Numbered from the stretch's first letter, positions 1 to 30,559 are shown. The stretch: DNA of 64,000 nucleotides from Danio rerio (GCF_049306965.1 NC_133176.1:7559501-7623500); one strand, 5' to 3'. Notes: generated from the letters alone by a model not told the origin. Numbers and translations are program-made.

Positions 1-122
1 AACATGTGAACAGTAAGGGGTTTTCAAGTTCAACAAAATATCAGTCTGGTCTACCACTAATTTTGTCAAAATTTAAAGTACTTTTTTCTTCATAATCTTT
101 TTCCTCCATCCTCTACCTGCAG

Positions 123-1591
123 GCCACATCTGCTCTAGACACTCAGACTGAGCGAAACATTCAGGCCTCGCTGGCTAAAGTCTGCGCCAACAGAACCACA
201 GTTGTTGTGGCACACAGGTAAACAACAAATGAATTAAGTCATGCTTTCACTAAAACCAGCTTCATTAAAGGTCTTGTAAAGTGCTTTGAAATGTGCATTT
301 CATTATCCAAAAATTTGACTTAATCTCTACTGACACATGAAGAGAGGGCGAGGCATACAGTAGCCCCTCCCCTTTATAAAAAAAACAACAAACCAGCCAA
401 TAGTGTTTTGCTAAACTAGTTTTACTTTAGTTTAGCTGTGCCAGGGTGAGTGGTTGTGCTGAAGCGCATCAAATGAAAAGCAAATGAGATTCATCTTTAA
501 GGGGGCGGGGCATACTAGAGAGCATTTGATTGGTCAGACGATTTGATAAGAAACTGAAGTATGTAAATGACGTGATAAAAAATGTTGATCCATTTAGTTG
601 GAAGTGACAAACTACAAGCTTTTGGATGGTTATATCTTCTAAATGTGAATTTTGTCACTGTTTTGGAACATACTAGCGCAGTGGTTCCCAAAATGGGGGT
701 CGGAACCTCCCAGAGGGAGAGTTGCTAGGTGATTTACAAAAATCTTTTTATTTAACTACTATGATGGCCATATTACATCCATAACTTACAGGAATTAATC
801 GTAGCTAATAGTTGCATTAAAAAAAAAGCATGCAAATTTTTTTATTGGATTGCGACCTCCTGGGTCATTACATTCAACACAGCAATAGGATCAGATGCAG
901 CAGATTGATTTCATGGCATCAGGTTAAACTTTCTGACACCTTTAAGGCACTCGCGTAAATAAAAAACTGAACATGTAGGATGATCTCTGAGTTGCATTGT
1001 CCAAAATTAAACGATAAATAGACTTGGGCCAATTGGTGTGTGTGCACCATTGCGCGCAAGGTTTGTATATTCATAACCACCTCAGAGGATATTAAGGGTC
1101 ATCATGAGTGACTGGCATTGTTAACTAAAGTTTGAGAAACCCTGCACTAGCTTATAGGTATCCTTAAAACGAACACATTTCATGGGACCTTTAATTCTTA
1201 GTTTGTTATATAGTGACTTTATTATTGTATGATGCTATCATTGATGTGCATATTGTAGATTGTCAACTATCATCGGAGCTGACGTGATTCTTGTTCTTCG
1301 TGATGGCCAGATTGTGGAGAGAGGAAGGTGAGTTGATTTAAAGTGCTAGTATACTTAATCCACAGTCAATCTTGATACGGGTTAATACATGAACTCTGTG
1401 GTTTAAAGTCCAGTGCTGTTGTTTGTCGTAGGCATGAAGAGCTGCTGGCAAAGGGCGGCCTTTACTCTGACATGTGGCAGAAACAGCAGCAGGCGCAGGA
1501 TTCAGACTCAGCTTCTGACTCGGAGACTAAAGACAGAAAATCGGAGAAACTACAGCCACAGACATCCACTACAGCACACAGGGGACACTAG
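123..1591 (+). CDS. abcb6: ABC transporter ABCB6, last three coding exons (5' part outside window)
   Basis: Coding exons are 123-217, 1259-1327 and 1432-1591 (stop TAG 1589-1591), each with AG acceptors and GT donors and phases that join cleanly. The joined product is the end of an ABC nucleotide-binding domain. It starts just after Walker B with the D-loop ATSALDT, runs to the H-loop VVVAHR, then [16 protein letters not shown] and [16 protein letters not shown], and ends in a polar Gln/Ser/Lys-rich tail. This matches the C-terminus of ABCB6, an ATP-driven half-transporter of mitochondrial and endolysosomal membranes linked to porphyrin transport. Walker A, the signature motif and all membrane segments lie upstream of the window. 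ABCB7 and ABCB8 share the fold, but the D-loop to H-loop stretch and the MWQ-rich tail favour ABCB6. Confidence 0.9.
265..1194. mobile_element. Non-autonomous DNA transposon in abcb6 intron, with a nested hAT-like insert
   Basis: Inverted ends ATTAAAGGTC (left) and GGACCTTTAA (right) bound a block with no coding capacity, lying in the intron between exons 123-217 and 1259-1327. A second element lies inside at 679-1144. It starts CAGTGGTTCCCAA and ends TTTGAGAAACCCTG, and is flanked by TACTAGCG and CACTAGCT (6 of 8 matching), as expected of an old hAT-type insertion. Superfamily calls rest on termini only. Confidence 0.5.
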
Positions 1592-1706
1592 ACATAAGGG
1601 AATCGCAATATACGCCGGTATTATGTGCATTTTTAAGCTCAAATAGTGCTGTTTAGGCATGTCCGATTTTTAATTGTTAGATTTTTTTTTGGTTTGCTGC
1701 CAGTTT

Positions 1707-2157
1707 TTAAAGGGATAGTTCACCCAAACTGAAAACTCTTTCATCATTTATTTACACTTCACGTCTCACAAACATGTCTGAGTTTCTTTTCTGTTGAATG
1801 CTAATGAAGTTACTTTGAAAAATGTTTGAAACCGGTAACCATTGTCTTCCATTGAATTAGTCTTTTCTACTATGGAAGTCAATGGTTACCGGTTTCTAAC
1901 ATGCTTTAAAATAGCTTTTTTTGTGTTCAACAGAAGAATCAAACATGTTTGAAACCACCTGTGGGTGAATAAATTGTCATTTTTCAGTGATTTTGGGGTT
2001 TTTACATTTTTGTAAAGGAATAATTAGCAGAACATTTTTACAAGATTTTCACAATTAATCCACAGCCTCACCAAACTTTTTTTTTTTCCTAATTTATTTC
2101 CAAAGGGAGAGTAAAGTAACTACAAGTTATCATTTTTTGTGCGTACTATCCCTTTAA
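1707..2157. mobile_element. Palindromic MITE, ends AAAGGGATAGTTCACCC / TATCCCTTTAA, in abcb6 3' UTR or flank
   Basis: The left end is TTAAAGGGATAGTTCACCC and the right end ACTATCCCTTTAA. The middle carries an inverted pair around ACCGGTAACCATTG and CAATGGTTACCGGT, so the unit could fold into a long hairpin. The right half is interrupted by extra sequence before the terminal ACTATCCCTTTAA. Related copies lie near 10061 and 36281, and its terminus is amplified as the minisatellite at 59690-60085. Non-coding. Confidence 0.6.
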
Positions 2158-2178
2158 TTGTGTAGAGATTTATTTATA

Positions 2179-3017
2179 CACTGCAAAAAAAAACATGCTT
2201 TTTTGTCTTGTTTCTAGTCCAAATATCTAAAAACTCTTAAATCAAGAAGCATTTTCTAGGCACGCAAAAAAATATTCAGCAAAAATCAGTCCAAGGCACT
2301 CAAAAAAGGTGTAAAAACTATTAAAAAGCCTTTATTGACATGGCTATTCCTTAAAACTGCGCCTACACATTTCGCCAAAACAAGTGCCTTCATCAGGGTA
2401 ACAGTGATCATGTGCGTCTGGAGTTTCTTTTAAATGTTACGGTCTCATGACTTATTAGAATATCTAAACAATACTAGAATAATATATTGAACACAAGGTC
2501 AACATTTGCTGAAACGTGTAGGTGCAGTTTTAAGGAATAGCCATGTCAATAAAGGCTTTATAATATTTTTTCCACATATTTTAAGTGCCTTGGACTGATT
2601 TTCGCTGTTTATTCTGATGAATCCTTTACCCAAAGAGCACAGATGCATTATTTAAGCTACCGCTGAGCCCTTTTAGTTTGGATTTGGATTTTTATATAGG
2701 CCAAAAATATTGTTTTGTTTCTCAAAAATATTACGCCAAAATTAGGTGAGTTTTTTATTAAAACGAGCTAATTTATCTGCCGATAGGGTTAGCAGAATAA
2801 TCTAGTCTTTCATTTTGACATGCATTTACTTTGCTTACACCATTAGCAGATTATTTAGCTTGTTTTAAGGAAAACTCACTCAATTTTGACGTATTATTTC
2901 TGAAAACAAGACGATGTTATTTGCTTGTCTAGAAAATGCTTCTTGATTTAAGAGTTTTTAGTTATTTGGACCATAAACAAGACAAGAAATCTAAGTAAGA
3001 AAAGCATGTTTGCAGTG
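2179..3017. mobile_element. Long-TIR element with a second inverted-repeat element nested inside
   Basis: The outer ends share an inverted repeat of about 90 bp. The left arm runs CACTGCAAAA to ATCAAGAAGCATTTTCTAG, and the right arm is CTAGAAAATGCTTCTTGAT through TTTGCAGTG. Inside, about 2287-2600 is a second inverted pair: AGTCCAAGGCACTC against AAGTGCCTTGGACT, with the inner arms containing TTGACATGGCTATTCC and GGAATAGCCATGTCAA. No transposase is visible. A diverged relative of the inner element flanks 39570-39910. Confidence 0.55.
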
Positions 3018-4017
3018 CAAGTATACCATATTTAAGTCAATATAACACATTAAGTCTTCCCACTCATGTATATAAAATTATAAATTCACTTTGTGGAAAA
3101 TGAGTGGGAGACCTTAATATGTTAGAATGACTTCAGTATGTTATGAGAGAATCACATGATGTATAAATCCCTCCATTGCTGTATCTTTAAGACAATACAT
3201 CGCTGACACTTTAGAAGGATGAATGTACAGTGCTGTTGTCTATTTAAATTCACTATTTAAGTGATTTAAGTTGCACTGATGCTCCTGATATGCTTAAGGA
3301 GCTTCTGAAAACTGATTGTAAATGTAAATACTTCCTACAACTAAAAGCAATTGTACTATGTATTATAATGGCCTGATTTGATTTTTAAATTGACTTTTTT
3401 TTTTTCTTCTGGTCTAGCTAAATAAGAGTAAATACTATACTTTGGAGGCTAAGTTTAAGATTAAGTTTAGGACTTAAGTTATATTCAGAGGGGAAAAAAC
3501 ATTTTCAATCAGAATAATAAGTGCTCATATTTGTCAGACTGTTTATTTTCTTAATCATTTGTGTATTTAAAGGTCAGATGCTGTTTGCCTGGAGTGGTTT
3601 TCAGTGCTTAGGTGCAATAAATATGTTGTTCTTCGTCATCCGTTAATATAAAGGGAAAAACAGCTTACAGTAATGACACTAAACTCGGGGACAAGGTTGA
3701 AATGAGCCAGTGGGATGAGTTTTTAAGTCCATGTATGTCGGTTTTTTATGAAATGAAGCTTTCTGGTAGGTTTTTAATGTATGAAATAGTCTCAGAATTT
3801 GCCTTCGGTGAAACAATTGACTCAATAAAGAATTTATGAAGCCTGGGAAGGTTTTTTATTGTATAGTAAAGCAAGAAGGAATTACATTTCACTTTGCGAC
3901 AGACATAATTGCATTTCTGTTATTATTGATTGCATAGATTCTGTATTCTGTGCTGAGATTTTTGTACATTAAACACATATCACATGTAAACTGCCTTCAT
4001 ATTTTGTATGTGTTTTA

Positions 4018-4023
4018 AATAAA
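4018..4023 (+). terminator. Candidate abcb6 polyadenylation signal AATAAA
   Basis: AATAAA is followed within about 40 nt by the GT-rich stretch TTTTGGTGTCTGTATG, a good arrangement for 3'-end formation. It would give a 3' UTR of about 2.4 kb. Earlier AATAAA hexamers at 3616 and 3824 are possible alternatives, so which site is used is undecided. Confidence 0.35.
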
Positions 4024-4141
4024 TTGGTGAAAGAGTCTCATTTTGGTGTCTGTATGAAAGTGAATTGCAATGTGATCAGTTAATGGGTCATCTAATGATT
4101 GTTAATCTAAATATTCCTGACATTATTTATTGAATATCAAA

Positions 4142-4327
4142 GGTCTCAAACTGGATTCCTGGAGGGCCGCAGGTCTGCAGAGTTTTTCTCCAACTCAAAT
4201 CAAACACAGCTGATCCAACTGATCAAGGCGTTCAAGACTGCTATAGACTATTAAGCAGGTGTGAGTTGGAGATGGTTGGAGCTAAACTGTGCAGAGCTGT
4301 GGCCCTCCAGGAATTGAGTGTGAGACC
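4142..4327. mobile_element. 186-bp MITE with about 30-bp inverted repeats
   Basis: The left end GGTCTCAAACTGGATTCCTGG mirrors the right end through CCAGGAATTGAGTG and GAGACC. It is non-coding and lies between abcb6 and cnppd1. It resembles the Danio short hAT-like elements seen at 22962 and 39681 in architecture (a TIR around CTGGAGGRCC) but is a different family. Confidence 0.6.
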
Positions 4328-5273
4328 ACTGTTGCATATAAACTATTGTTTCATAGAATTACATTTTACTGTCAACCTTTCTGTAAATTGCAGTAAACGT
4401 TTAATGATAGTTCTTTCTTTTTGTTACTTGTTAATTGGTGTTATTACATTGTGGTTAATTCAATTATGCAGTGAATAAAAATGTGTAGTAAAATAGAACA
4501 TGGCATATATAATATCAGTAAAAGTACAACATACTGAAGGAAAAAACTCACATAGCTACATTATTATTGAAATAATTACGGTGAAAATTTAGATCGTGAA
4601 TATTAAACAGTTTACGTAACTGGATGCAAGACAACGCCATAAAAGGAAAAGTAAACAAGCGCTGTCGGAATAAATTAGAGACGTTAATGTTACTTTCCTG
4701 TAGAGGGCAGTTGACGGCCACAAATGAGGATGCCCATCAAGTCTCCGGGGCTTTTAGAGTTACTGGAAATAATTTCATATAAAATAAATACATTTTTTAA
4801 ACTGTTCTCCCAATTAGAAGGTCTTGTCATGCAGCTTTAGATGTTCTTGCGCAAGATTTAATTAACGCCTCAGCGATTGCTAGTGAACTACTGTTATTGG
4901 TCCATAAGTGTAAGCGTTGAGAAAAGTAACACGTTCCATAGTAGAACGATAAGTGTTTCGCTGTGTATTTATGAAAATCATTACTTGCCTTTGAATAAAA
5001 CAGAAAACGATGAGTTATTGTTTAATGCTATGTATTATAATACGACACCATGAATGTGTTTTATGTTTAACTTACCCGCCTCTTTCATAACCAACACTGC
5101 CGTATACGCATTTCTACGCAACTGAGCTGCAGACTGAGCGCATTGACTGGCGTAAACTGTGATTGTGAATCGGTAGCATTGGAGCTGTTGCGGCAGAGAG
5201 AGGGCGCTTCACGACGCCTTCCTTCGGCCTTTCTGTGTTTTTAGTCTTTTAAGATATATCTTGGAGGGCCAAA

Positions 5274-12037
<6,764 letters not shown>

Positions 12038-12977
12038 ACAAGTCTCATAGGAAATTGAAATCAGCTAAGTTTACATATGCAGTCAACTCGACCCTTGGTT
12101 TCCTTGTTGTTGTTGTTGTTTATGAACCAGCCATATAGATAGTTGAGGGATATCAGTATGTGGTGAGGACGTTTATTTCTGAAGTGGCATACGATGATGA
12201 TTGACAGTTTGAGTTTTGACGTGTGTGATGCAGTGCGCGCTAATGCAAAGTAAACAAGCAGGCTTTGACTTCTTCCTTTTTCTGCTATGGGTTAGTTTGG
12301 TTGCCTTCAGGTGTTATATGAAACCTCCAGGTCATCCAAGTAAAATAAAAATAATGGTAAGTTGTTACATAAGTTGACAAAAGGGTCTTCTCTTACACAC
12401 TGAAGTCGGTGTTTTTGTTTTGGATCGATCGCCTAGCCTTTTGTGTTATGCTGACGTACTGAAGGAGGGCTGTATTGTTTTGAAGTTCCTTCCTGTGACG
12501 GCCTTTGCTTTCAAGTTGGATTTTAAGCCTGGTTTTTGTCTGTTTGGGTTTAGAGAGGACGTGGAAGAGAGTCTTAAAGGGATCAGTTGCACAATGCACA
12601 GCTTAGTTTAAGAAATCCGTAAGGTTTCTAATTGTCAAATAGTTGATGCCATACCTCATCCTCAAAGCGTTCATCATTGAAAGCTTTAGTTATCATATTT
12701 CATTTGTTGATATCCTTGATCATTTGAACGGGCTATATTTGGGTTAATACACAATGCTTGACTTGCTGAGTTTATTTTTGGCTTTATGTTTTGTAAGAAA
12801 ATGAAATATTGAGACTGATATAAAAACTCCCTTTAATACAGGATGACTCTTACATGTCATATTCAGCATAATCTGTGGACTTCTCTGGTCTGTTAACATG
12901 TTTTATTTTCACCTGTACTGATTTTGTACATTTTGTATAGAGATTACAAAAGAGCATATAGCTGCAGCAGTGAAAGT

Positions 12978-12983
12978 AATAAA
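12978..12983 (+). terminator. Candidate cnppd1 polyadenylation signal AATAAA
   Basis: The AATAAA is about 940 nt after the stop codon. A T/GT-rich tract (TTTTTTGGTGTGTTTTTT) starts about 25 nt downstream. The 3' UTR before it contains no recognisable transposon, in contrast to the sequence after it, which supports this as the transcript end. Confidence 0.55.
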
Positions 12984-14022
12984 AACATCTCAATCTCAAT
13001 CATGATTTTTTGGTGTGTTTTTTTTTTCTTTTTTACAATATTTTTTAATTAATGGGCACCTATGATTAAAATCATCTTTTGTATGCTGTTTGAACAAAAC
13101 TGTCTAGGTATAGTGTGTCCACAGTCTTATTGGGGTGATGTAAACACAATAAGTCTCTTTTTTTTTTAATTTCCTGACGTTAAAATAGGATCTGAATCCC
13201 TCCCATATTGAAGCCGACCGCAACGTGACATAGGAGTGCGGTTACCCTGCCCACTGAATTAATTGAATTAATTGGCTCAGTAGTATAACCATATCAACAA
13301 GACAGGACGTGCGCAAAGCAAGTGGGACTACAAGATCTGTTCAGCTCTCTGTGATCATCAATCATCATCAAATGTGATCAAGGCAAGTTTAAAACGTTTG
13401 TAAAGCAGTGCATGTTTGTTATCAATTACAGCGTTTTCTTTTTTTTCTTTTTCTTTTATTTTTTTACCATCTTTATCACCAAAGGCACATGTCAGCAAAA
13501 TTATAAAAGAAGGTGCTGCAATCCCAGTTTGTGGATGTCACATCAGGTTTATTTTGTACATTAACATGTATCCTGTCACATTTGCAGTGCAAAGTTAAAT
13601 GTGTGCGCTGTGTGTGTTTGCATGAACTTTGTAATAACATTGTGAATCATCACAGAAAGGCTTGAATTAACTCCACAACAAATACATCAAATAATCATTG
13701 GGAAAGTTCTTACTGTAGTTTTTTGTTCTCACAAACGTTATGTGAGATCTGCTTCTATCATGTCTGTCAGCCGATGCAGCTGAGGTGGAGAGGCACCTAC
13801 AGCTACAAGCTGAAAATTACAAGCTTTTAAAAGCTATAATAAAAAATCTGATGAGTGTTTTGAGCTGAAACTTTACAGACACACTCTGGAGACTCAAAAG
13901 ACTTATTAAATCTTGAAAAAGGTTTTTTTAGATTCAACATTTTAGGAATTATTTTTTATTTTAATTATTAATATTAAATTTGGAAATATGTTTAAATGCT
14001 ATTAATTCTTATACAGGCGATG
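12984..14022. other. Intergenic, cnppd1 to prkag3: repeat fragments, no gene seen
   Basis: The stretch around 13055-13330 (AATGGGCACCTATGATTAA onward, with a small GC-richer centre near 13200) looks like an interspersed non-autonomous transposon by composition, but I could not define its ends. 13330-14022 is AT-rich with no conserved reading frame or splice structure. Confidence 0.4.
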
Positions 14023-14436
14023 TTGAATGTCCATCCCTTTATGACCACAGTGTACCCAGCATCTGATGGCTACTTCCAGCAGGTAAACGTCCCATATCAT
14101 AAAGCGTGAATAATCTCAGACTGGTTTCTTGAACATGACAATGAGTTCACTGTACTTAAATGGCCTCCACAGTCACCAGATCTCAATTCAATAGAGCACC
14201 TTTGGGATGTGGTGGAACGGGAGAGTCGCATCATGGATGTGCAGCTGACAAATCTCAAACTCTCAAATCGCAACTGCGTGATGCTATCATGTCAATATGA
14301 ACCAAAATCTCTGAGGAATATTTTCAGTACCTTGTTGAATCTATGCCATGAAGGATTAAGGCAGTTCTGAAGGCAAATGGGGTCCAACCCGGTACTAGTA
14401 AGGTGTACCTAATAAATTGGCCGGTGGTGAGTGTAC
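14023..14436 (+). mobile_element. 3' half of a Tc1-like transposon, upstream of prkag3
   Basis: The reading fragment includes SDGYFQQ, then FLEHDNEFT and WPPQSPDLNSIEHLWDVV, the C-terminal catalytic block of Tc1-family DDE transposases. Frameshifts and in-frame stops break it, and the 5' half is missing. The right end GGCCGGTGGTGAGTGTAC matches the terminus of the copies at 29321-30548 and 62484-63682. It is dead and about 560 bp upstream of the prkag3 start. Confidence 0.8.
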
Positions 14437-14755
14437 ATTATAAGGGCCAAAAAAGTATTTTGTTTTAAAAATATTCCAATAAAGTGTATACTGATATTCA
14501 TAACCTCCAGACTGAGTTTGATTAACTAATGAAACGACCGGAAACCTCAATCACACTTATGAACGATAAAATAGGCTAATATTACAAAAGTGTGTGCAAA
14601 ACTTCAGTCTGAAAATATGAAATTTTAAAGTAAAAAATCTTTAAACGACTAAACATTTTCTGCAATATTAAATTCCCAGCTGGTCTCTGGTGAGTTAATT
14701 TTGGAGGCTTCCTGAAGGAATGGGCGGTCGCGCGCATATCATGCAGGTCACGCGC

Positions 14756-14766
14756 TATATTTATAA
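14756..14766 (+). promoter_or_regulatory. Candidate prkag3 TATA box (TATATTTATAA)
   Basis: This is a TATA-like element in a locally GC-rich, CpG-containing stretch (14720-15010), about 228 bp upstream of the chosen prkag3 ATG. It is the only plausible TATA box near exon 1. The transcription start would be near 14790, giving a 5' UTR of about 200 nt. Inference only. Confidence 0.35.
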
Positions 14767-14993
14767 CAACCTGCGGGCGCTCTTACATGCCAACTCTCGC
14801 GCTGTCTGTCAGTGTCAAACCAGACACTTTTACACCACGTTTACCCGGATTCGTACAGGCAGCGGCATCCTAAAATAAGCAGTCTTCTCTTCGCTTTGTC
14901 TGCCAGTCGCTGTAGCGTCGCGTCTTAAATAACCGACCTCAATTGATCCTAATATAGCGCGGGGGCAGCGAGCATGCGCAGCAAGACGCGGAG

Positions 14994-26412
<11,419 letters not shown>

Positions 26413-26666
26413 GCTGAGAGGAAATGTTTGCTCCTGTTTCCTCATCTAACCAGCACTAGTGTCCAGGTAGGCTTTACTTTGCCTTCCTAGTCCTGCTTTG
26501 CCAACACATGCATTGCTTCTGCTGATAAATCCAGTCAAATGATTGAACACAGAGACCGGCTTATTCTGCCTTAGTTATTTTACACATTTTTGAAATACAA
26601 GTACATCAACAAAAATATATACAAAATATGTCAACGGGAGTGTGAAATATACATGATTAAATTTAA

Positions 26667-26840
26667 TTATTATTATTATTATATTTTATTTTTATATTAT
26701 TATTGTTGTTATTATTATTTATTATTATTATTATTATTAATATTAATAATACTATTATTATTATTATTATTATATTTTATTATTATTCGTATTATTTTTA
26801 TTTATTATTATTATTATTTTATTATTATTATTATTATTGC

Positions 26841-26877
<37 letters not shown>

Positions 26878-26880
26878 GTA
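26667..26880. repeat. (ATT)n trinucleotide repeat downstream of prkag3
   Basis: About 200 bp of near-continuous ATT units. Open frames of Ile, Tyr or Leu runs across it are repeat artefacts. Confidence 0.9.
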
Positions 26881-26907
26881 GTAGAGAAATGATGATGACT
26901 AATAATG

Positions 26908-27310
26908 ATAATAGTAATAATAATTCCTTGACTTACTTATGCTTGTCCCTGACTATTGACTCAAGCTTATTTATTTAGAACAAATAATACATTCATAATA
27001 TTAATAATAATAATATAAATGTTGTTATTATTATTAATACATTTAAATGTGTGCATTATCTTTAAAATCTTGTTATACTCATTTATAAATCATTTATAAA
27101 TTTGATTTAATTTGTTTGTTATTTTTATTATTAGTATTATTAATGTAATATGCATATTATTACAATATAATTTTTTCACATCTCAGATAATATAATAATT
27201 TATTATAAGTACTATTATTTTTTATAGTTTTATAACATTTGAATAATTTAAATGTTAATTTCATTATTATTATTAGCAGGACTGGCTAAATCATTATTAT
27301 TTTATTATTA
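26908..27310. repeat. Second copy of the AT-rich block of 23160-23730
   Basis: It carries the same ordered words as the intron 9 block, GACTATTGACTCAAGC, ATGTGTGCATTATCT, TAATATGCATATTATTA and AATATAATAATTTATTAT, with scattered differences. The copies lie about 3.75 kb apart on the same strand. Confidence 0.6.
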
Positions 27311-27557
27311 ATATTATTATTAATAATACATACGCAATACACACATCATACATAGATACACACACACATACTGCGGTATGTTTTAATTAATGTTAAAATG
27401 TCATAATATTTATGTAAATATTGTTAACAATATTCTTTATTATTAACCACACTGTAAAGCTATTATTATTGTTATTATTATTACTATAGTTATTAAATTT
27501 ATTCATATTATTAATGTTATTATTATTATTATTGTATTGCTATTGTTATTATTATTA

Positions 27558-27911
27558 TCATTCATTCATTTCCCTTCGGCTTAGTCCCTTATTTATCAGA
27601 GGTCGCCACAGTGGAATGATCTGCCAACCATTCCGGTATATATTTTACACAGTGGATACCCTTCCAGCTGCAACCCAGTACTGGGAAACACCCATACACA
27701 CTCACATTTACACTGTGGCTAATTTTGTTTACCCAATTCACCTATAGCGCATGTCTTTAGACTGTGGGGGAAACCGGAGCCCCCGAAGGAAACCCACGCC
27801 AACACAGGGAGAACATACAAACTCTACACAGAACTTGGCCTAACCGGGACTCGAACCAGCAACCTTCTTGCTGTGAGGCGACAGTGCTAACTACTGAGCC
27901 ACCGTGCCGCC
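27558..27911 (-). mobile_element. DANA-type SINE, reverse, in prkag3 3' flank
   Basis: Complete in reverse: TTCATTCATTTCCCTTCGGC at one end, the GAGGTCGCCACAGTGGAATG body and the tRNA-like head GCTAACTACTGAGCCACCG at the other. It lies in the interval that would be an intron if the alternative terminal exon at 28383 is used. Confidence 0.85.
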
Positions 27912-28382
27912 ATTATATCATCAGTTTTAATAACAACAGTAACGAAATAACAACAGTATTATATTTGTCAACAAAACACACTTCCAGCATTTAAGCATTC
28001 AACCATGAGTAACATGTAGTCAGCGGTGTTCAAATGTTTGACTGGTACTGTGAATTATCTTACACAAATAACCTGTTTTAATAAAATATCCACTAGTAAT
28101 TATTAAATATGATATCATTTGATTATGGTTGTTTTATTTATTTTTTCTCCATTGTGTTACTGCTCAACTAGTGAGCAATGAAGATAACTGAAAATCTCTC
28201 TGTGCAGCATTAATCATAGTAAGCAGCCGATGAATAAAGTACTCCCAGCATGCTTTGTGAACCCATTGTTGTCTGTTTGAGCACTGAATGAGGGAGAATG
28301 GACTGGTGGGTTCGGGATGGGAACAGAAAGCTCAGTCATGTCATTCTACGGTTTGTCAGTGTTTTCTCTTATCCTGTTTCAG

Positions 28383-28710
28383 GTTTGTAAAAGTGGATGA
28401 AATATGACTGCCAGCGAGATTAAAGGAAGGATCTCTTTTTTTTTTTTTTGTACACAATTACATTGTAAAATTCATGGATTATGTAGAGTGTGTAATATAT
28501 TAATCAACAAATTTCTCATTTAAATGAGAGATGCTTTATTATGATAAAGTACTGACGAAACCTTGCTTTGTTTTAATGTATGGGCGAGCACACACGGGCT
28601 GAGATTTTGATCAAATTGATCATGGAGTTTCCTCTTTGTGCTATCTTATGAAATGTACAGTCAGATAATCATGTTTTTTTTTTAATAAACTGTTCCTCGT
28701 GCTCTTTTTT
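28383..28710 (+). other. Possible alternative 3'-terminal exon of prkag3
   Basis: A strong acceptor (TTTTCTCTTATCCTGTTTCAG, ending 28382) is followed by non-repetitive sequence and an AATAAA at 28684-28689. In exon 12 the sequence CAGCAG|GTATTG at 26389/26390 is a possible donor in matching phase. Joining them would change the ending from [10 protein letters not shown] to SPAGL followed by TAA at 28388-28390. The unspliced ending fits known gamma-3 proteins, so this would be an alternative isoform. Confidence 0.35.
28684..28689 (+). terminator. Candidate polyadenylation signal AATAAA, prkag3 distal end
   Basis: AATAAA is followed by a T/GT-rich tract (TTTTTTTGTTTGATTGGTTTG) within 20-45 nt. 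It is about 2.3 kb after the main stop codon and serves best as the end of the possible terminal exon at 28383. Confidence 0.4.
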
Positions 28711-29032
28711 TGTTTGATTGGTTTGTCTTCTCGACAATTAACATTATATAGGAACCAGAGAGAACATCTGTAAGCATCTGTTGTGCTTTATTTACTGTAT
28801 ATGTATATATAAATATAATATGTCAGTACACCATGCAATTTATTTACATGTGTATAGTTAAACATAAATGAAATGTAATTTAATTATACACACACACATC
28901 ATATTAACATTATACATATTAATATACAATATTAATATGTGTGAATATAATTAAATTACATTTCAATTATATATTAATAATATATATTTATATATTAAAT
29001 TATATATTTATGCACAAGACAGAAGTTCATGT

Positions 29033-29215
29033 ACAGTTGAAGTCAGAATTATAAAATTATTAAAATGGTTTTTAAAAAAATAAAAACTGCTTTTATTCTA
29101 GACGAAATAAAACAAATAAGACTTTCTCCAGAAGAAAAAATATTATCAGACATACTGTGAAAATTTCCTTGCTCTGATAAACATCATTTGAGAAATATTT
29201 TAAAAAGAAGGTTTT
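29033..29215. mobile_element. Internally deleted CAGTTGAAGTCAG element
   Basis: The left end ACAGTTGAAGTCAGAATT is joined almost directly to the right-half sequence (CTGCTTTTATTCTAGACG, ACTTTCTCCAGAAGAAAAAA). The final right terminus is not seen. Confidence 0.6.
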
Positions 29216-29320
29216 CTAATATACTTACATAAATACATTTTTTGTTGTAAACAAATGTATACCCATGGAACATACCTATATGTGTGTGTGTGTTTGTGTG
29301 TGTGTGTATATACACACACA

Positions 29321-30548
29321 CACACTCACACTTACCGGCCACTTTATTAGGTACCCCTGACCAACTGCGCATTAACACAAATTTTAATCAGCCAATCACG
29401 TGACAGCAACTCAGTGCATTTAGGCATGTAGACATGGTCAAGACGATCTGCTGCAGTTCAAACAGAGCATCAGAATTTGGAAGAAAGGTGATTTAACTTA
29501 CTTTGAATGTGGCATAGTTGTTGGTGCCAGACTGGCTGGTCTGAGTATTTTAAGAAACTGCTCATCTACTGGGATTTTACACACAGCCATCTCTAGGGTT
29601 TAGAGAGAACGGTCCTTCATATAAAAAATATCCAGTGAGTGACAGTTCTGTGGCTGCACATGCCTTGTTGATGCCAGAGGTCAGAGGAGAATGGCCAGAC
29701 TGGTTTGAGCTGATAGAAAGGCAACAGTAACTCAAATAACCACTCGTTACAGCCAAGGTATGCAGAAGAGCATCTCTGAACACACAACACATCCAACCTT
29801 GAGACGGATGGGCTACAGCAGCAGAAGACCACACCGGGTGCCACTCCTGTCATCTAAGAACAGGAAACTGAGGCTACAATTCACACAGGCTCACCAAAAC
29901 TGGACAATAGAAGATTAGAAAAACCTTGCCTGGTCTGAAGAGTCTAGATTTCTGCTGCGTCATTTGGATGGTCGGGTCAGAATTTGGTGTCAACATGAAA
30001 GCATTGATCCATCCTGCCTTGTATCAACAGTTCAGGTTGGTGGAGGTGGTGTAATGATGTGGCGGATATTTTCTTGGTACACTTTGTGCTCATTAGCACC
30101 AATTGAGCATTGTGTCAACCCTACAGCCTACCTGAGTATTTTTGCTGACCATGTCCATCCCTTTATGACCACAGACTGTGTACCCATCTTCTGATGGCTA
30201 CTTCCAGCAGGATAACACGTTATGTCATAAAGCGTGAATCATCTCAGACTGGTATCTTGAACGTGACAATGAGTTCACTGTACACAAACGGCCTCCACAG
30301 TCACCAGATCTCAAGCTAATAGAGCACCTTTGGGATATGGTGGAACGGGAGACTTGCATCATAGATGTGCAGCTGACAAATCTGCTGCAACTGCTAGATG
30401 CTATCATGTATGGACTAACATCTCTTATGAGTATTTCCAGTACCTTGTTGAATCTTTGCCACAAAGGATAAGGCAGTTCTAAAGGCAAAAGGGGGTCCAA
30501 CAGAGTTAATACTAGTAAGTTGTACCAAATAATGTGGCCAGAGAATGT
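29321..30548 (+). mobile_element. Near-full-length, decayed Tc1-like transposon
   Basis: The left end contains CTTACCGGCCACTTTATTAG and the right end AAATAATGTGGCCAGAGAATG, worn inverted repeats. Transposase pieces in several plus-strand frames read MDGRVRIWCQHESID, HVHPFMTTD, WPPQSPDLKLIEHLWDMV, matching the same Tc1 family as 14023-14436. The gene carries several frameshifts and stops and cannot be functional. Confidence 0.85.
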
Positions 30549-30559
30549 ATATGTATATA

